Positions 1 to 8,871 are shown, counted from the first letter of the stretch. The stretch: DNA of 16,627 nucleotides from Flavipsychrobacter sp. (GCA_021156265.1 JAJNBR010000046.1:1-16627); one strand, 5' to 3'. A program made the numbers and translations. Notes: generated by a model from the letters alone, not told the origin.

Positions 1-1
1 A

Positions 2-43
2 AGAGGCTACCAGGCATACAACAGCGACAAGAAAAACAGCTAA
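2..43 (+). CDS. Possible last 13 codons of an upstream gene cut by the window edge
   Basis: Reading from base 2, thirteen codons run to a TAA at 41-43 and give a polar tail ending SDKKNS, a plausible protein C-terminus. It would converge on trmH. Another frame is also open to a TAG at 64-66, so the frame is not certain. Nothing can be said about function, and the remaining bases to 120 show no convincing gene or terminator. Confidence 0.25.
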   Translation, partial: RGYQAYNSDKKNS

Positions 44-120
44 GAGGGTTGTTCCGGATCTCATAGGGAAGTATTTAGATATAAAGATAACGGAAGGAAC
101 CTAATTGTATTGCAGAACTA

Positions 121-720
121 CTACAGAGCTTCCTGCCCTTCCAAACCCCATCTTTCCGCAAGTGTTGCCTGCTGCTGCCCAGGCAGCCTGCAAACGCCAT
201 CGTACAATCCTTTTACCTGGCGCTGGCGATAAGCCTCGTACAAACTAACCGCGCAGGCTACAGAGATATTCAGCGATTTGATCATGCCTACCTGCGGAAT
301 AATAAAATTACCATCGCAAAGTCCCAGGCATTCTTCAGATACGCCTGAGTGCTCGTTACCAAATACCAGCGCTACCGGTTCGGACAGGTTCAATTCGTAG
401 AGGGAAGATGACTGCGTACCGAGGTGAGTGGCGAATATCTTCTTGTATCTCTTTCTCAGGGCATCCATACAGGCTTCCACGTTATCAAACGCGTGTACTG
501 TCAGCCACTTTGCAGCACTGGCCGAACTTCTTTTGCCAAAGTGGTTGTGCTGGCCAATGCGTGAATTCAATACATACAATTCCTGCACGCCCACTGCATC
601 GCAGGTGCGCATCACTGCCGAAATATTATGCGGATCGTGTACATTCTCTAAAACGACGGTAAGGTCGGGCTGCCTGCGGTTAAGCACACTTGTTATCCTG
701 TTTCTGCGTTCCGGTGTCAT
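121..720 (-). CDS. trmH: tRNA (guanosine-18 2'-O)-methyltransferase TrmH
   Basis: This is a 199-residue SpoU/TrmH (SPOUT) methyltransferase, predicted to put a 2'-O-methyl group from S-adenosylmethionine on G18 of the tRNA D-loop in the cytoplasm. The N-terminus, with RRQPDLTVVLENVHDPHN followed by SAVMRT, closely matches enterobacterial TrmH. Arg38 falls where the catalytic arginine of the family sits. The knotted SAM site is visible as LVFGNEHSGVSEE and, further on, IPQVGMIKSLNISVACAVSLYE. The length is near that of compact TrmH proteins and only a short C-terminal extension follows the knot. It lies 28 bp downstream of the glycosyltransferase on the same strand and may be transcribed with it, though the functions look unrelated. 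SpoU-family assignment is very secure; the exact target (Gm18) rests on family resemblance. Confidence 0.9.
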   Translation of the reverse strand: MTPERRNRITSVLNRRQPDLTVVLENVHDPHNISAVMRTCDAVGVQELYVLNSRIGQHNHFGKRSSASAAKWLTVHAFDNVEACMDALRKRYKKIFATHLGTQSSSLYELNLSEPVALVFGNEHSGVSEECLGLCDGNFIIPQVGMIKSLNISVACAVSLYEAYRQRQVKGLYDGVCRLPGQQQATLAERWGLEGQEAL

Positions 721-748
721 CGACCGTAAAAATATAAAAGACGCGCTA

Positions 749-1870
749 TTATCGTTTATTTCTCCGCAATTCTATGGCGATCTTCAGTATGTCCGTTGCT
801 ATTTTCTCAAAAGACAGTTCCGATTCGAAATGTCGCCTAATTTTTTGCGAGAGTTCCTGTATGTCTATAGTTTGCAGCAATGAAAGCGTTTGTTCAAGAC
901 TGACCGCGTTTCCAGGTTCAAAACTAAAAGCGTATTTACCACCACCTGTGATTGTATGAAAAGGCGGTATCCTGGTCACAACAGGAATACAGCCACAAGC
1001 CATTGCTTCAATCAGCGCAAAGCCCGCCGCCTCGTGATGACTGCCCGAGATGAAAAAATCGGCTGCAGAATACCAGGCAACCAGCTCCCGGTTGGGCACA
1101 CTGCCTACTAATTTGACCGCGGTGTTTAGTATTTCGTTTGTGGCCAGCTTCGCCTTTATCGCACCCAGCAGTTCTTCCGTTTGGTAGATCATGTACAGCC
1201 GCGCACCAGGTTGGGTCTCTAAGAATTGTTCAAATCCGTTCAATACCGTCAGCGGATCTTTGCCTTCATTCAAGCGGCCTACCCATAAAAAGTTGAAGGA
1301 GCCGGTAAACCCGAGCTTCAACCTGCTCTCTTCTTTATTCACCGGCCTGAGGCGTGTGGAGCATTCCAGGACCTCGTGGCATTTATTGATGCCGGAAATA
1401 ACACCCGCCTGTACCCATTGTTGGGCGTTTCCTTTTGCGGTAAACAGGTAACCGTCGATGGCCTTATCAGCAAGCCGCTGAAAAAAACGCTTGATGCTGT
1501 TGACGAATGGTTGCCCGCCATGATGCTGGCAGAGAATAACTGGTTCAGGTCCCAGCGCCCGCCTAAGCAGCCAAACCTGCCCCGGAAAGATCAGCCCCTG
1601 CACCAATACTATATCCGGCTTCAACTGCTTAAGAAACTTATGTGTATGCGTAGGATTGAAAAAGAAACCGTCGCTGCCGGGAAAGCTCCTGTACCTGATG
1701 CCCTCGCGCTCCATTTCCTCATCAGGCAGACCGTGCTGGATCACCAGCACATCGGCGTGTTTTTTTAAATGGTCGAGATAAACAAGCGAAAGGCCGATGT
1801 CCTGCAACAACGCCGGCAGGTTGCCGTAGTTCTTGTGGCGGAAATAACTCAGGTCTACGAATTTCAGCAT
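749..1870 (-). CDS. Family 4 (GT-B) glycosyltransferase
   Basis: A 373-residue glycosyltransferase group 1 protein, expected to transfer a sugar from a nucleotide-sugar donor onto an acceptor that cannot be named from sequence. The N-terminal Rossmann-like half includes the H-T-H-K-F-L-K and QGLIFPGQVW region. The C-terminal half begins around residue 190 with FLWVGRLNEGKDPLTVL, typical of GT4 enzymes. The donor-site E-x7-E motif is visible as EAAGFALIE, followed by AMACGCIPVVT, near residues 280-297. No signal peptide or membrane segment is visible, so it is probably cytoplasmic or peripheral at the inner membrane. It starts 26 bp after the CheB-CheR kinase gene ends, on the same strand, and ends 28 bp before trmH. 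No other polysaccharide genes are nearby, so the pathway (capsule, LPS or glycolipid) is open. Confidence 0.85.
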   Translation of the reverse strand: MLKFVDLSYFRHKNYGNLPALLQDIGLSLVYLDHLKKHADVLVIQHGLPDEEMEREGIRYRSFPGSDGFFFNPTHTHKFLKQLKPDIVLVQGLIFPGQVWLLRRALGPEPVILCQHHGGQPFVNSIKRFFQRLADKAIDGYLFTAKGNAQQWVQAGVISGINKCHEVLECSTRLRPVNKEESRLKLGFTGSFNFLWVGRLNEGKDPLTVLNGFEQFLETQPGARLYMIYQTEELLGAIKAKLATNEILNTAVKLVGSVPNRELVAWYSAADFFISGSHHEAAGFALIEAMACGCIPVVTRIPPFHTITGGGKYAFSFEPGNAVSLEQTLSLLQTIDIQELSQKIRRHFESELSFEKIATDILKIAIELRRNKR

Positions 1871-1896
1871 GGCTGATGCTAAAATAAGCGTATTCG

Positions 1897-4800
1897 TTAA
1901 GATGCGCTGTTATCCTGCTTCACGGGAAGCAAAATGGTGAACTGCGTGCCTTCGTCAATCTTACTGGCAGCGCTGATATGACCTTTGTGCTTTTCCACGA
2001 TCTTTTTGCAGATCGCCAGGCCGATGCCGGTACCTTCAAATTCGGTTTTGGTATGCAGGCGCTGAAAGATCGTGAATATCTTATCAGCATATTGCTGATC
2101 GAAGCCCACCCCGTTATCCGTGATCGTAACCCGGCAATACTGCCCGGGTTTCACCATACCGTCAGCCGCTTCTTCGTTGACAATTGCACTTTCTATAACT
2201 ATCAGCGGGCTTACTTCGTCACGGGTAAACTTCAGTGCGTTGCTGATGATATTCTGGAACAGTTGGCGCATCTGGCCGGGAACAGCCTCTATGATGGGCA
2301 GTTTGCCAACCTTTATTTCGGCATTCTTTTCCTGTACGGCCAGCTCCAGGTCCTGCAGTATTTCTGAAACGATTACCGTAAGGTCTACCCGCTGAAACAG
2401 CGAGTTAACAGACAGGCGTGAGAAGGTGAGCAGGTCGTTGATCAGCCGGGTCATCCTGGCCGACGAGCTGATGATCCGGTCCACATAATCACTTCCTCCC
2501 TCCAGCGAAGAACCATATTTATCCTTCAGCATATTGCTGAAAATATGGATCTTTCGCAGTGGCTCCTTTAAGTCGTGCGAGGCAACGGAGGCAAACTGCT
2601 GCAGATCGTGGTTGCTTAGCTCCAGTGCATCGTTGATGCGACGCAGTTCTATGGTACGCTCTTCTACTTTTTGCTCCAGTATTTCGGCAGCCATTTTTTG
2701 TTCATTGATATCGGTGATCGTCCCCACCCACATCTTTAGCGTTCCGTCCGCACTGCGCATCGCGCGTGCACGAAGCAGGTTCCACCTATAGTCGCCGTCT
2801 TTATGCTTTATCTTTATTTCGCGTACAAAATCGGTATTCCCGGATCTGATGGCGTCTTTCCAGGCAGTCTTTAAAGATTTTATATAGCCGTCGGGCACCA
2901 CCTGTGTCCACCTCCATTCCCTGCCGGCCTGCACGGGCAATCCCGTATAAATTGTAAAGTGCTCGTTCAGGAAATTGATCTTCCCGGTTGGCCCGGCGGT
3001 CCACACTACCTGCGGCATAGCCTCAGCCAGGAACTTACGCTGGTTCATATTTTCCAGCGCTTCTTCCTGTGCTTTTTTCAGCGTGGTCACATCCATCATG
3101 GAATGCAGCATACGGTAAGGTGTACCATACTCGTCCTGCAATATGTATCCCCTGTCGAGTATGTGAGCATACTCGCTGGCGGCTGTCTGGAAACGATACT
3201 CCTCGCTCCACTGCTTGCTGTTGCTATTAACAGCTTTGTCGATACTCTGTGTTACGCGCTGGCGATCGTCGGGGTGGATCTTATTGATCCAGTAACTACG
3301 TTTTATTTCTTTCTTTTCAGGCTGGTACCCGAACATGTTATAGAAGCTATCGCTCAGCCATACCTGGTTGTTGATAAGATCCCAGTCTACTATGGCATCG
3401 TTGGTAGCTCTCGACACGAGGCGGAAGCGCTCCTCGCTCTGAGAAAGTTCTTTCGTTCGCTCGGCCACTTTTTTCTCCAGCGAAATGTTCAGCTTCTTCA
3501 GGTCGTCCTTAGCTTTAACGAGCTCGTTATAGTTGGTGCGTATCTTATCTTCTCCTTCTTTCTTGCTGGTGGTATCATTGAAGGTGACAACTACACCGTC
3601 CATCATCTTTACCACTACCACATCAAACCAACGGCTCACCGTTCCCTCTTTATGGAAGTACTCAAAGTACATGGGCTGGTTCTTGCCAACTACGTTGGCA
3701 CACCTTGCCTGCAGGCCATTTTTTGCCACCTCGGGTATAGTATCTTTTAGCGTATGCCCGATTAGCTGGGCACTCGTCTTTTTAAATATCTTTTCAGTCG
3801 TCTCGTTGGCAGTCACCCATACGAAATCAGCTATTTGTCCCTCTTCATCGCGCACTGCCCTGAAAGCCATGATACCATTCTGGCTGGCGTTGAAGACGCT
3901 GTTGAGAATTGTATTCAGCTCCTTGATCGAGGTAATATCTACAAACGTCAGTATGACCCCGTCCTTCACCTTACTTTGGCGCACGTACGGGTATATACGC
4001 ATCAGGCTGTGCTTACCATTCTTCAGCATCAGCTCTTTTTCAACTACCGTATTGGTATTCATTACGGATTGAATGTCCGCAGTGAGATCGTAGTCGTATA
4101 TATTGTTGGAGATATTGCTGAAAGGCCTCCCTACATCCAGGTCAAGTACGTTAATAAGTTTTGAAACAGCCGGGTTGAATTTGCGTATCCGCAATTGCCC
4201 GTCCAGGAATATCTGGCCGATATCGGTACTGCGGAAATAGTTATTCAGATCGTCATTCAGCTCTACCAGCTCATTGATCTTGAGCTGGTGTTCGGTATTC
4301 AGCGTATGCAGTTCCTCGTTCAGCGATTGCAGTTCTTCGTTCGAGCTTTGCAGCTCCTCGTTCGACGACAGCAATTCTTCGTTACTGGACTGCAGCTCCT
4401 CGTTGGTTGTTTCCAGCTCTTCGATGGCCGCCTGCAGATGCCGTTTGGTCTCTTTCAGCTCACCTTTCAGTTCTGCTATGTAATCCTGCTGCACCTGGTC
4501 GAGTTCAGATATCTTGATGCCCGGTTTGAGTTTTACCGCCTCCTCTTCGTTCTCGCCCAATATCACAAGCGTATAGGGAAACATCTCCACCTGCGAAGGC
4601 CGCACGATGATGTTGATCAACCTTACCTTGTTCAGGCCTTTTACCGGCGTCTTTTTTACAATTACTTTTTTATTGTCCTTCCACGCCTTTCTTATTGCTA
4701 TACCAAGCGATGTAGAAAGCTCCTGCGGCACCATGCGCAGCAGGTTCAGGTTGATATTCTGTTCCGGCAGTGACAGGTATTTTTTGAAATCACCCACCGC

Positions 4801-6492
4801 TTCCTTGACCTCGTAATTCTTGTCGATATACAGGGCTATATACCCGAGGTCTTCGGTGATGATCTCTTTAAGATCCTCGGCCAGGCCTTTTGTTGAGGTC
4901 CGGGAGATGGCTCCCTCTGCATAAAGAACGTCTCTGCGGAGACCTTCTTTCTGCTGTAAAAACTGGCTCCCGTTATTGTCAGATGCAACGACAGCATTGT
5001 GCCGGGGTGCCTTCATGTCCGCTTTCCTATACACCTTCCATTTGCGGTCTATCTCTATCAGGTTCTCGTCCGATATAGACACTGTTTCGCTGGAACCCAG
5101 GAATAAATAGCCTTCGGGGTTCAGCGAAAAATTCAACGTCGACAATATCTTCTTTTGCAGCGCCGGGTTCATGTATATAAGCATGTTCCGGCAACTGACC
5201 AGGTCATTCTTAATAAAAGGAGGATCCTTTGTTATATTATGCCTGGCAAATACGATCTGCTTACGAAGCTCGGGGATGATCTGGTACTTCCTGGAGTGCT
5301 TGATGAAGTATTTATCCAGCAGCTCACTCGGTATGTCTTTGCTGATGGATGCGGGGTACTCACCCTTTGAGGCAATATTGATGGCATTGCCATCGATATC
5401 GGTGGCAAAGAACTTCGGTATAAGGTATTTATTGCTCTTGCGAAGATGCTCATTAACGAGGATAGCAATGGAGTATGCTTCTTCGCCCGAGCTGCATGCA
5501 GATATCCATACTTTTATTGTATCGCCTTCTTCTTTCTCAGCTATCAGCTGCGGTATCACTTTTTGATCCAGCACGTCGTAGGCAGCAGCATCCCTGAAAA
5601 ACCTGGTAACACCTATCAGGAAGTCTTTGCAAAGAGCCTTGCACTCGTCGGGGTTCTGGCTCAGGAAGCCTATATATTCATTGAGACTCTTGTGCCCGTG
5701 CTGGGCCACGCGCCTGGAGATACGGCGCAGTATAGTCGGTAATTTGTAATTACTAAAGTCGCAGCCGGTATGTTTCAGCAGCAACCGGAACACCTGTTCC
5801 AGCAGGTCAATATCTACCTGTCCTTTAGCAAAAATATTTGGGGGCACATCCTGTACGTGGTTATTGATCTCTACCGGCATCTGTCCCGGTGCCAGTACAA
5901 AATCTACATTGTCCGATGCGATAGCGCTACGGGGCATACCGTCGAACTTGGCGGTTTCAGGTTCCTGCACGAATACAAAACCACCTGCTTCTTTGATGGC
6001 GGCAATACCTTTGGTGCCATCGGTACCCGTGCCTGAAAGTATGACTGCCACAGCATTCTCCCCGCGGTCTTCGGCAAGGCTGAACAGGAAGGTATCGATA
6101 GCCGTATTGGGCCCTTTGTCTTCACGGCTTTTCTCGGTCAGCTGCAGGCGCCCGTCTGCAATGCTCATGGTATTTTTGGGCGGTATCACGTAGATGCAGT
6201 TCCTCTCGACCTGCATATTGTGCTTTGCCTCGAAAACCTGCATTTTCGTATGCTTCGACACCAGTTCTACCAGAAGGCTTTTATAATCGGGCGACAGGTG
6301 CTGAATGATAATGTAAGAGAGGTGAGTGCCGGGTCTGGCGTTATCAAAAAAATCATGAATAGCCTCCAGCCCTCCGGCCGAAGCTCCTATGGCGACGATG
6401 AAGTGATCCTTTGACAGGCTTTCTAACTCTCCGGTTACAACGCTGTTATCTTGTGTTTCAATAATTTCCTTTTTCACCCGATGAACTTTCAC
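1897..6492 (-). CDS. CheB-CheR-PAS hybrid sensor histidine kinase
   Basis: A 1531-residue soluble multidomain signalling protein. Domains in order: CheB methylesterase (about 30-215; GASAGG with Ser38, IIIQH with His65, SGTGTDG with Asp158, a full Ser-His-Asp set); CheR methyltransferase (about 225-495; SAM-loop-like ACSSGEEAYSIA, FATDID, SCRNMLIYM); a weak PAS (about 545-640); a coiled coil with NEELQSS-type heptads (about 655-745); two PAS domains (about 750-985); two PAS_3 domains (about 1020-1140 and 1155-1265); HisKA with phosphoacceptor His1306 in SHDLKEPLR; and a HATPase with QNIISNALKF, DNGVGF and GTGIGLAI. No receiver domain and no transmembrane segment are seen. The start ATG overlaps the phytochrome stop by 4 nt, so the two are probably co-translated. 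No chemoreceptor, CheA or CheW gene is present, so a flagellar chemotaxis role is not supported. A light-coupled phosphotransfer role is inference from position. Confidence 0.92.
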   Translation of the reverse strand: MKVHRVKKEIIETQDNSVVTGELESLSKDHFIVAIGASAGGLEAIHDFFDNARPGTHLSYIIIQHLSPDYKSLLVELVSKHTKMQVFEAKHNMQVERNCIYVIPPKNTMSIADGRLQLTEKSREDKGPNTAIDTFLFSLAEDRGENAVAVILSGTGTDGTKGIAAIKEAGGFVFVQEPETAKFDGMPRSAIASDNVDFVLAPGQMPVEINNHVQDVPPNIFAKGQVDIDLLEQVFRLLLKHTGCDFSNYKLPTILRRISRRVAQHGHKSLNEYIGFLSQNPDECKALCKDFLIGVTRFFRDAAAYDVLDQKVIPQLIAEKEEGDTIKVWISACSSGEEAYSIAILVNEHLRKSNKYLIPKFFATDIDGNAINIASKGEYPASISKDIPSELLDKYFIKHSRKYQIIPELRKQIVFARHNITKDPPFIKNDLVSCRNMLIYMNPALQKKILSTLNFSLNPEGYLFLGSSETVSISDENLIEIDRKWKVYRKADMKAPRHNAVVASDNNGSQFLQQKEGLRRDVLYAEGAISRTSTKGLAEDLKEIITEDLGYIALYIDKNYEVKEAVGDFKKYLSLPEQNINLNLLRMVPQELSTSLGIAIRKAWKDNKKVIVKKTPVKGLNKVRLINIIVRPSQVEMFPYTLVILGENEEEAVKLKPGIKISELDQVQQDYIAELKGELKETKRHLQAAIEELETTNEELQSSNEELLSSNEELQSSNEELQSLNEELHTLNTEHQLKINELVELNDDLNNYFRSTDIGQIFLDGQLRIRKFNPAVSKLINVLDLDVGRPFSNISNNIYDYDLTADIQSVMNTNTVVEKELMLKNGKHSLMRIYPYVRQSKVKDGVILTFVDITSIKELNTILNSVFNASQNGIMAFRAVRDEEGQIADFVWVTANETTEKIFKKTSAQLIGHTLKDTIPEVAKNGLQARCANVVGKNQPMYFEYFHKEGTVSRWFDVVVVKMMDGVVVTFNDTTSKKEGEDKIRTNYNELVKAKDDLKKLNISLEKKVAERTKELSQSEERFRLVSRATNDAIVDWDLINNQVWLSDSFYNMFGYQPEKKEIKRSYWINKIHPDDRQRVTQSIDKAVNSNSKQWSEEYRFQTAASEYAHILDRGYILQDEYGTPYRMLHSMMDVTTLKKAQEEALENMNQRKFLAEAMPQVVWTAGPTGKINFLNEHFTIYTGLPVQAGREWRWTQVVPDGYIKSLKTAWKDAIRSGNTDFVREIKIKHKDGDYRWNLLRARAMRSADGTLKMWVGTITDINEQKMAAEILEQKVEERTIELRRINDALELSNHDLQQFASVASHDLKEPLRKIHIFSNMLKDKYGSSLEGGSDYVDRIISSSARMTRLINDLLTFSRLSVNSLFQRVDLTVIVSEILQDLELAVQEKNAEIKVGKLPIIEAVPGQMRQLFQNIISNALKFTRDEVSPLIVIESAIVNEEAADGMVKPGQYCRVTITDNGVGFDQQYADKIFTIFQRLHTKTEFEGTGIGLAICKKIVEKHKGHISAASKIDEGTQFTILLPVKQDNSAS
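4300..4425 (-). repeat. 21-bp periodic repeat encoding a heptad coiled coil
   Basis: Six consecutive 21-bp units (4300-4320, 4321-4341, 4342-4362, 4363-4383, 4384-4404, 4405-4425) share a core like cagctcctcgtt. They encode seven-residue repeats of the NEELQSS type, about residues 690-731 of the CheB-CheR kinase. The protein repeat is regular while the third codon positions vary, which fits selection on a parallel coiled coil rather than very recent DNA duplication. Such a helix is common between the CheR and PAS parts of this family. Confidence 0.85.
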
Positions 6493-8018
6493 GATAAGGC
6501 AGATAGTTTCTTTAAAGAAAATTCTACGAGAACATTTCTAAAACTCTCTGCAACTGATATTTCTTCTTTAGTCCACGGCAAACTCGTGTTTTTCACGGTC
6601 TCTTTCCAGATACCAAACGAATTGCGCGGATGATAATTTTTCCTGTCTTCCTCGAAATGAATGGCCTCATTCGGATTGCCTCCCCAATCCACTATTTGTA
6701 TCACTTCCGGTCTGAATCCTAGTATATAACATCCTCTTCCGGGATTGATAGGCAAAACAATCATGCCACTGGCTATGCCAGTTATTTGACTACCAGCGTC
6801 GTATACTTCCGAAAGATTTGTTGTATGGTACACAGTCTTAATATCAAGTCCCTGTAGCCACATAACTATTTCTTCGAGCACCGACCGGGGAGGCACGTCG
6901 CCTTTAGTAACTATTTTTTCACCATCAATAAATACCACATTTTCAGTCTGCAACAGATCAGCTATAGTATTGTCACCATTCAACAAGCCTTTTACGTATT
7001 CATCCTGTTGATATACCTGTTCCACCAAGGCAGACTGCACGCCTTTCAGATAAGTAGTATAGCTTAACTCCTTTTCATTCTCCAGCATCGAGATCTTTTG
7101 AGACACGATGCCCGAGAGCAATTCAAAGACGGAACAAACCTCGTAATTGAGGAATTTTGGGAACCGGTGATGACAGGCGATCAGGCCCCATAGCTGTCCA
7201 TCCTTTACTATCCGGATAGACATCGATGCCATTACACCCATGTTCTTGAGATACTCGAGATGCACAGCAGGCACACTCCGTAAATTACAATAAGCGAGGT
7301 CGGTAAAACTTTCAGTTACCGGGTTAATAACCGGTACCAGTTTAACCGGTGGGTATTCGCGGTTCGGGATCTGCCGGTAGGCATTGCGGCGATAAAGCTC
7401 ACGAGCCTGCTTCGGAATGTCAGATGCGGGGAACCGGAGACCCATATAGGTTTCCATTCCTTCGGCTTTTACTTCTGCCAACACAGTACCGTTCCACTGC
7501 TCATCAAAGCCATAGACCATCACTTTATCAAAACCGGCTATCCTCCTGAACTCTTCCGCCGTAGCCTGGCAAACCTCTTCTACGCTTTTTGCATTGTTGA
7601 TGACCGCCATACCCTGTTTCAATTCCTGGTATACGTCGAGAAAACTGGAATCGTTTACCTCCGAGCGAATCTCCTCCAACTCCATGATCAGCATATCTTC
7701 AGCAGCATGGCTAATGCCCAAAAACTGTTTAGTTTTTCTGCTACGTTCAAACGTGAAGGTCAACGGTATTTTTTCAGTAGTGCCGGAGCCGAACAGTTCC
7801 TGTAATTTTTGAAACTGCTCCGCTGTAATAAAATCGGAAAACGAGCGCCCCAAAATTTCATCCACGGTAATACCCAGCATTTGCTCTACATTCTGGCTCA
7901 CCTGTACCACCTGCAAATTGCTTTTCTGCAACACGACAAGCATGCCATATGGCTGCACCTGGTTAATGAAATTCAAAGGCAGGCTGCCACAGAAGGCAGC
8001 GTCAAAATTCTTTTGCAT
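6489..8018 (-). CDS. bphP: Bacteriophytochrome photosensory core (PAS-GAF-PHY) without output domain
   Basis: A 509-residue red/far-red photoreceptor core. Cys10 lies 12 residues before a QPYG motif, the same spacing as the biliverdin-attaching cysteine before QPHG in Deinococcus BphP. PAS covers about 15-118. GAF covers about 135-310, with Tyr169, the signature FPASDIP (Asp200), the histidine in VHLEYLKNMGV (His253) and CHH at 281-283. PHY covers about 320-500, with the tongue motifs WGG and PRNSF (464-468). The chromophore pocket therefore looks intact. The protein ends about 40 residues after the tongue and has no HisKA, HATPase, GGDEF or other output domain. It follows bphO by 3 nt and overlaps the CheB-CheR kinase start by 4 nt (ATGA), so a function through that neighbour is the simplest inference. 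Most characterised bacteriophytochromes carry a fused kinase. Confidence 0.93.
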   Translation of the reverse strand: MQKNFDAAFCGSLPLNFINQVQPYGMLVVLQKSNLQVVQVSQNVEQMLGITVDEILGRSFSDFITAEQFQKLQELFGSGTTEKIPLTFTFERSRKTKQFLGISHAAEDMLIMELEEIRSEVNDSSFLDVYQELKQGMAVINNAKSVEEVCQATAEEFRRIAGFDKVMVYGFDEQWNGTVLAEVKAEGMETYMGLRFPASDIPKQARELYRRNAYRQIPNREYPPVKLVPVINPVTESFTDLAYCNLRSVPAVHLEYLKNMGVMASMSIRIVKDGQLWGLIACHHRFPKFLNYEVCSVFELLSGIVSQKISMLENEKELSYTTYLKGVQSALVEQVYQQDEYVKGLLNGDNTIADLLQTENVVFIDGEKIVTKGDVPPRSVLEEIVMWLQGLDIKTVYHTTNLSEVYDAGSQITGIASGMIVLPINPGRGCYILGFRPEVIQIVDWGGNPNEAIHFEEDRKNYHPRNSFGIWKETVKNTSLPWTKEEISVAESFRNVLVEFSLKKLSALS

Positions 8019-8021
8019 TAT

Positions 8022-8585
8022 TTAGTTGAGCTCAGCCCAGCTTTTAAATTTTATAAACGTTTCGTTGGCGGCTGTTACCGCTTCAGCTTCTGTTTCCCCG
8101 TCGCTGAAGTGATCATTCAGAATGCGTGTAAACTCAGTCCACATCGCCCCGGTATTGTCTCCGTAGCCACCAAAAAAACTAAGACCGTTGTTGCCATCTA
8201 ACTGCAGGTTTTTCATCAACATCGTCCTGATGATCTTACCACCCAGTGTAGATCCTTCCATCACATACAGGGCACCAATGGCCTGGCGGGAATTGCTGAT
8301 AAGTGGAAGGTCTGCGCAATATTTAAAACCGTTTTGCGCGCCGGAAAGATAATTAATGTCGGACACTATTGTATCGGCTTTTCTTCTTTGCTCATAGTCA
8401 GGCACTAATGCCTTATCAATGTATTTATCTATTTCTGTCTCCAGGGGTTTAAAGTACCCGTAAAACAGTAGCAGCAGATCGATATAGGCTTGTTTGGTGG
8501 TGGCTCCTTTGATACGCGGAACCAAAAGTTTCTCTAACTGCTGATGGGCTGGAGAGGTATGTAACCGAAGTTGTTCAAGTAACAT
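8022..8585 (-). CDS. bphO: Biliverdin-producing heme oxygenase
   Basis: A 187-residue heme oxygenase that should open heme to biliverdin, CO and iron using O2 and reductant in the cytoplasm. The N-terminal LRLHTSPAHQQLE matches the family pattern around the proximal heme ligand, which would be His14. The distal helix is visible as GALYVMEGSTLGGKII, the form typical of oxygenases encoded beside bacteriophytochromes. It is first in the minus-strand run, 3 nt ahead of the phytochrome core, so its product is very probably the chromophore of that protein. The start ATG (8583-8585) fits the family N-terminus, and the upstream 286 bp separates it from a divergent kinase gene. No Shine-Dalgarno sequence is apparent, as is usual in Bacteroidota. 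Confidence 0.92.
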   Translation of the reverse strand: MLLEQLRLHTSPAHQQLEKLLVPRIKGATTKQAYIDLLLLFYGYFKPLETEIDKYIDKALVPDYEQRRKADTIVSDINYLSGAQNGFKYCADLPLISNSRQAIGALYVMEGSTLGGKIIRTMLMKNLQLDGNNGLSFFGGYGDNTGAMWTEFTRILNDHFSDGETEAEAVTAANETFIKFKSWAELN

Positions 8586-8871
8586 GTAGCTGGAAGTTGC
8601 AGTGTCAAGTTACGCCAGAAATGCTGATTTATTGCTATGATATGAATGATATACTTGCTTGTTATAAATAACGTGTTGAGCATTATGCCATAATATTAAA
8701 CTACAACGAAAAGCGATTCGCCGAAACGCACATTGATAATCAGCAGGTTGTCAATAACGATAAATTGCAAAGCAATTCTTTAATGACAATTTAAGTCGCC
8801 GGGCGCGCAGTATTACCCAATTTTGCCGCGCATTAATCGTTAAGTTTACACAACCCAACGTACGCGCCTGC
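8586..8871. promoter_or_regulatory. Divergent intergenic region between bphO and the CHASE3 kinase
   Basis: These 286 bp separate two genes transcribed in opposite directions, so both promoters should lie here. The stretch is AT-rich near 8620-8700. No exact TAnnTTTG match was found for the bphO direction. One near-match faces the kinase gene (listed separately). A small antisense reading frame crossing into the kinase start is not convincing. Confidence 0.5.
8823..8848 (+). promoter_or_regulatory. Weak candidate promoter for the CHASE3 kinase gene
   Basis: TAAGTTTA at 8841-8848 matches seven of eight positions of the Bacteroidota TAnnTTTG element, and a TTG lies at 8823-8825. The 15-nt spacing is shorter than the usual 17-23, so this is only a candidate. 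The distance to the ATG at 8872 is reasonable. Confidence 0.2.

Noticed and set aside
47..101. Imperfect inverted repeat between the upstream gene end and trmH
   Set aside because: The arms pair only with an internal loop and enclose 34 nt without a T-tract, too weak to call a terminator.
2959..3750. 263-codon plus-strand open frame inside the CheB-CheR kinase gene
   Set aside because: It lies wholly antisense to a well-supported kinase with continuous domain motifs; its translation shows no family and is explained by codon bias of the real gene.
4300..4425. Regular 21-bp units considered as a CRISPR-like or tandem DNA repeat
   Set aside because: There are no spacers, the units are in frame within the kinase gene, and they encode coiled-coil heptads.
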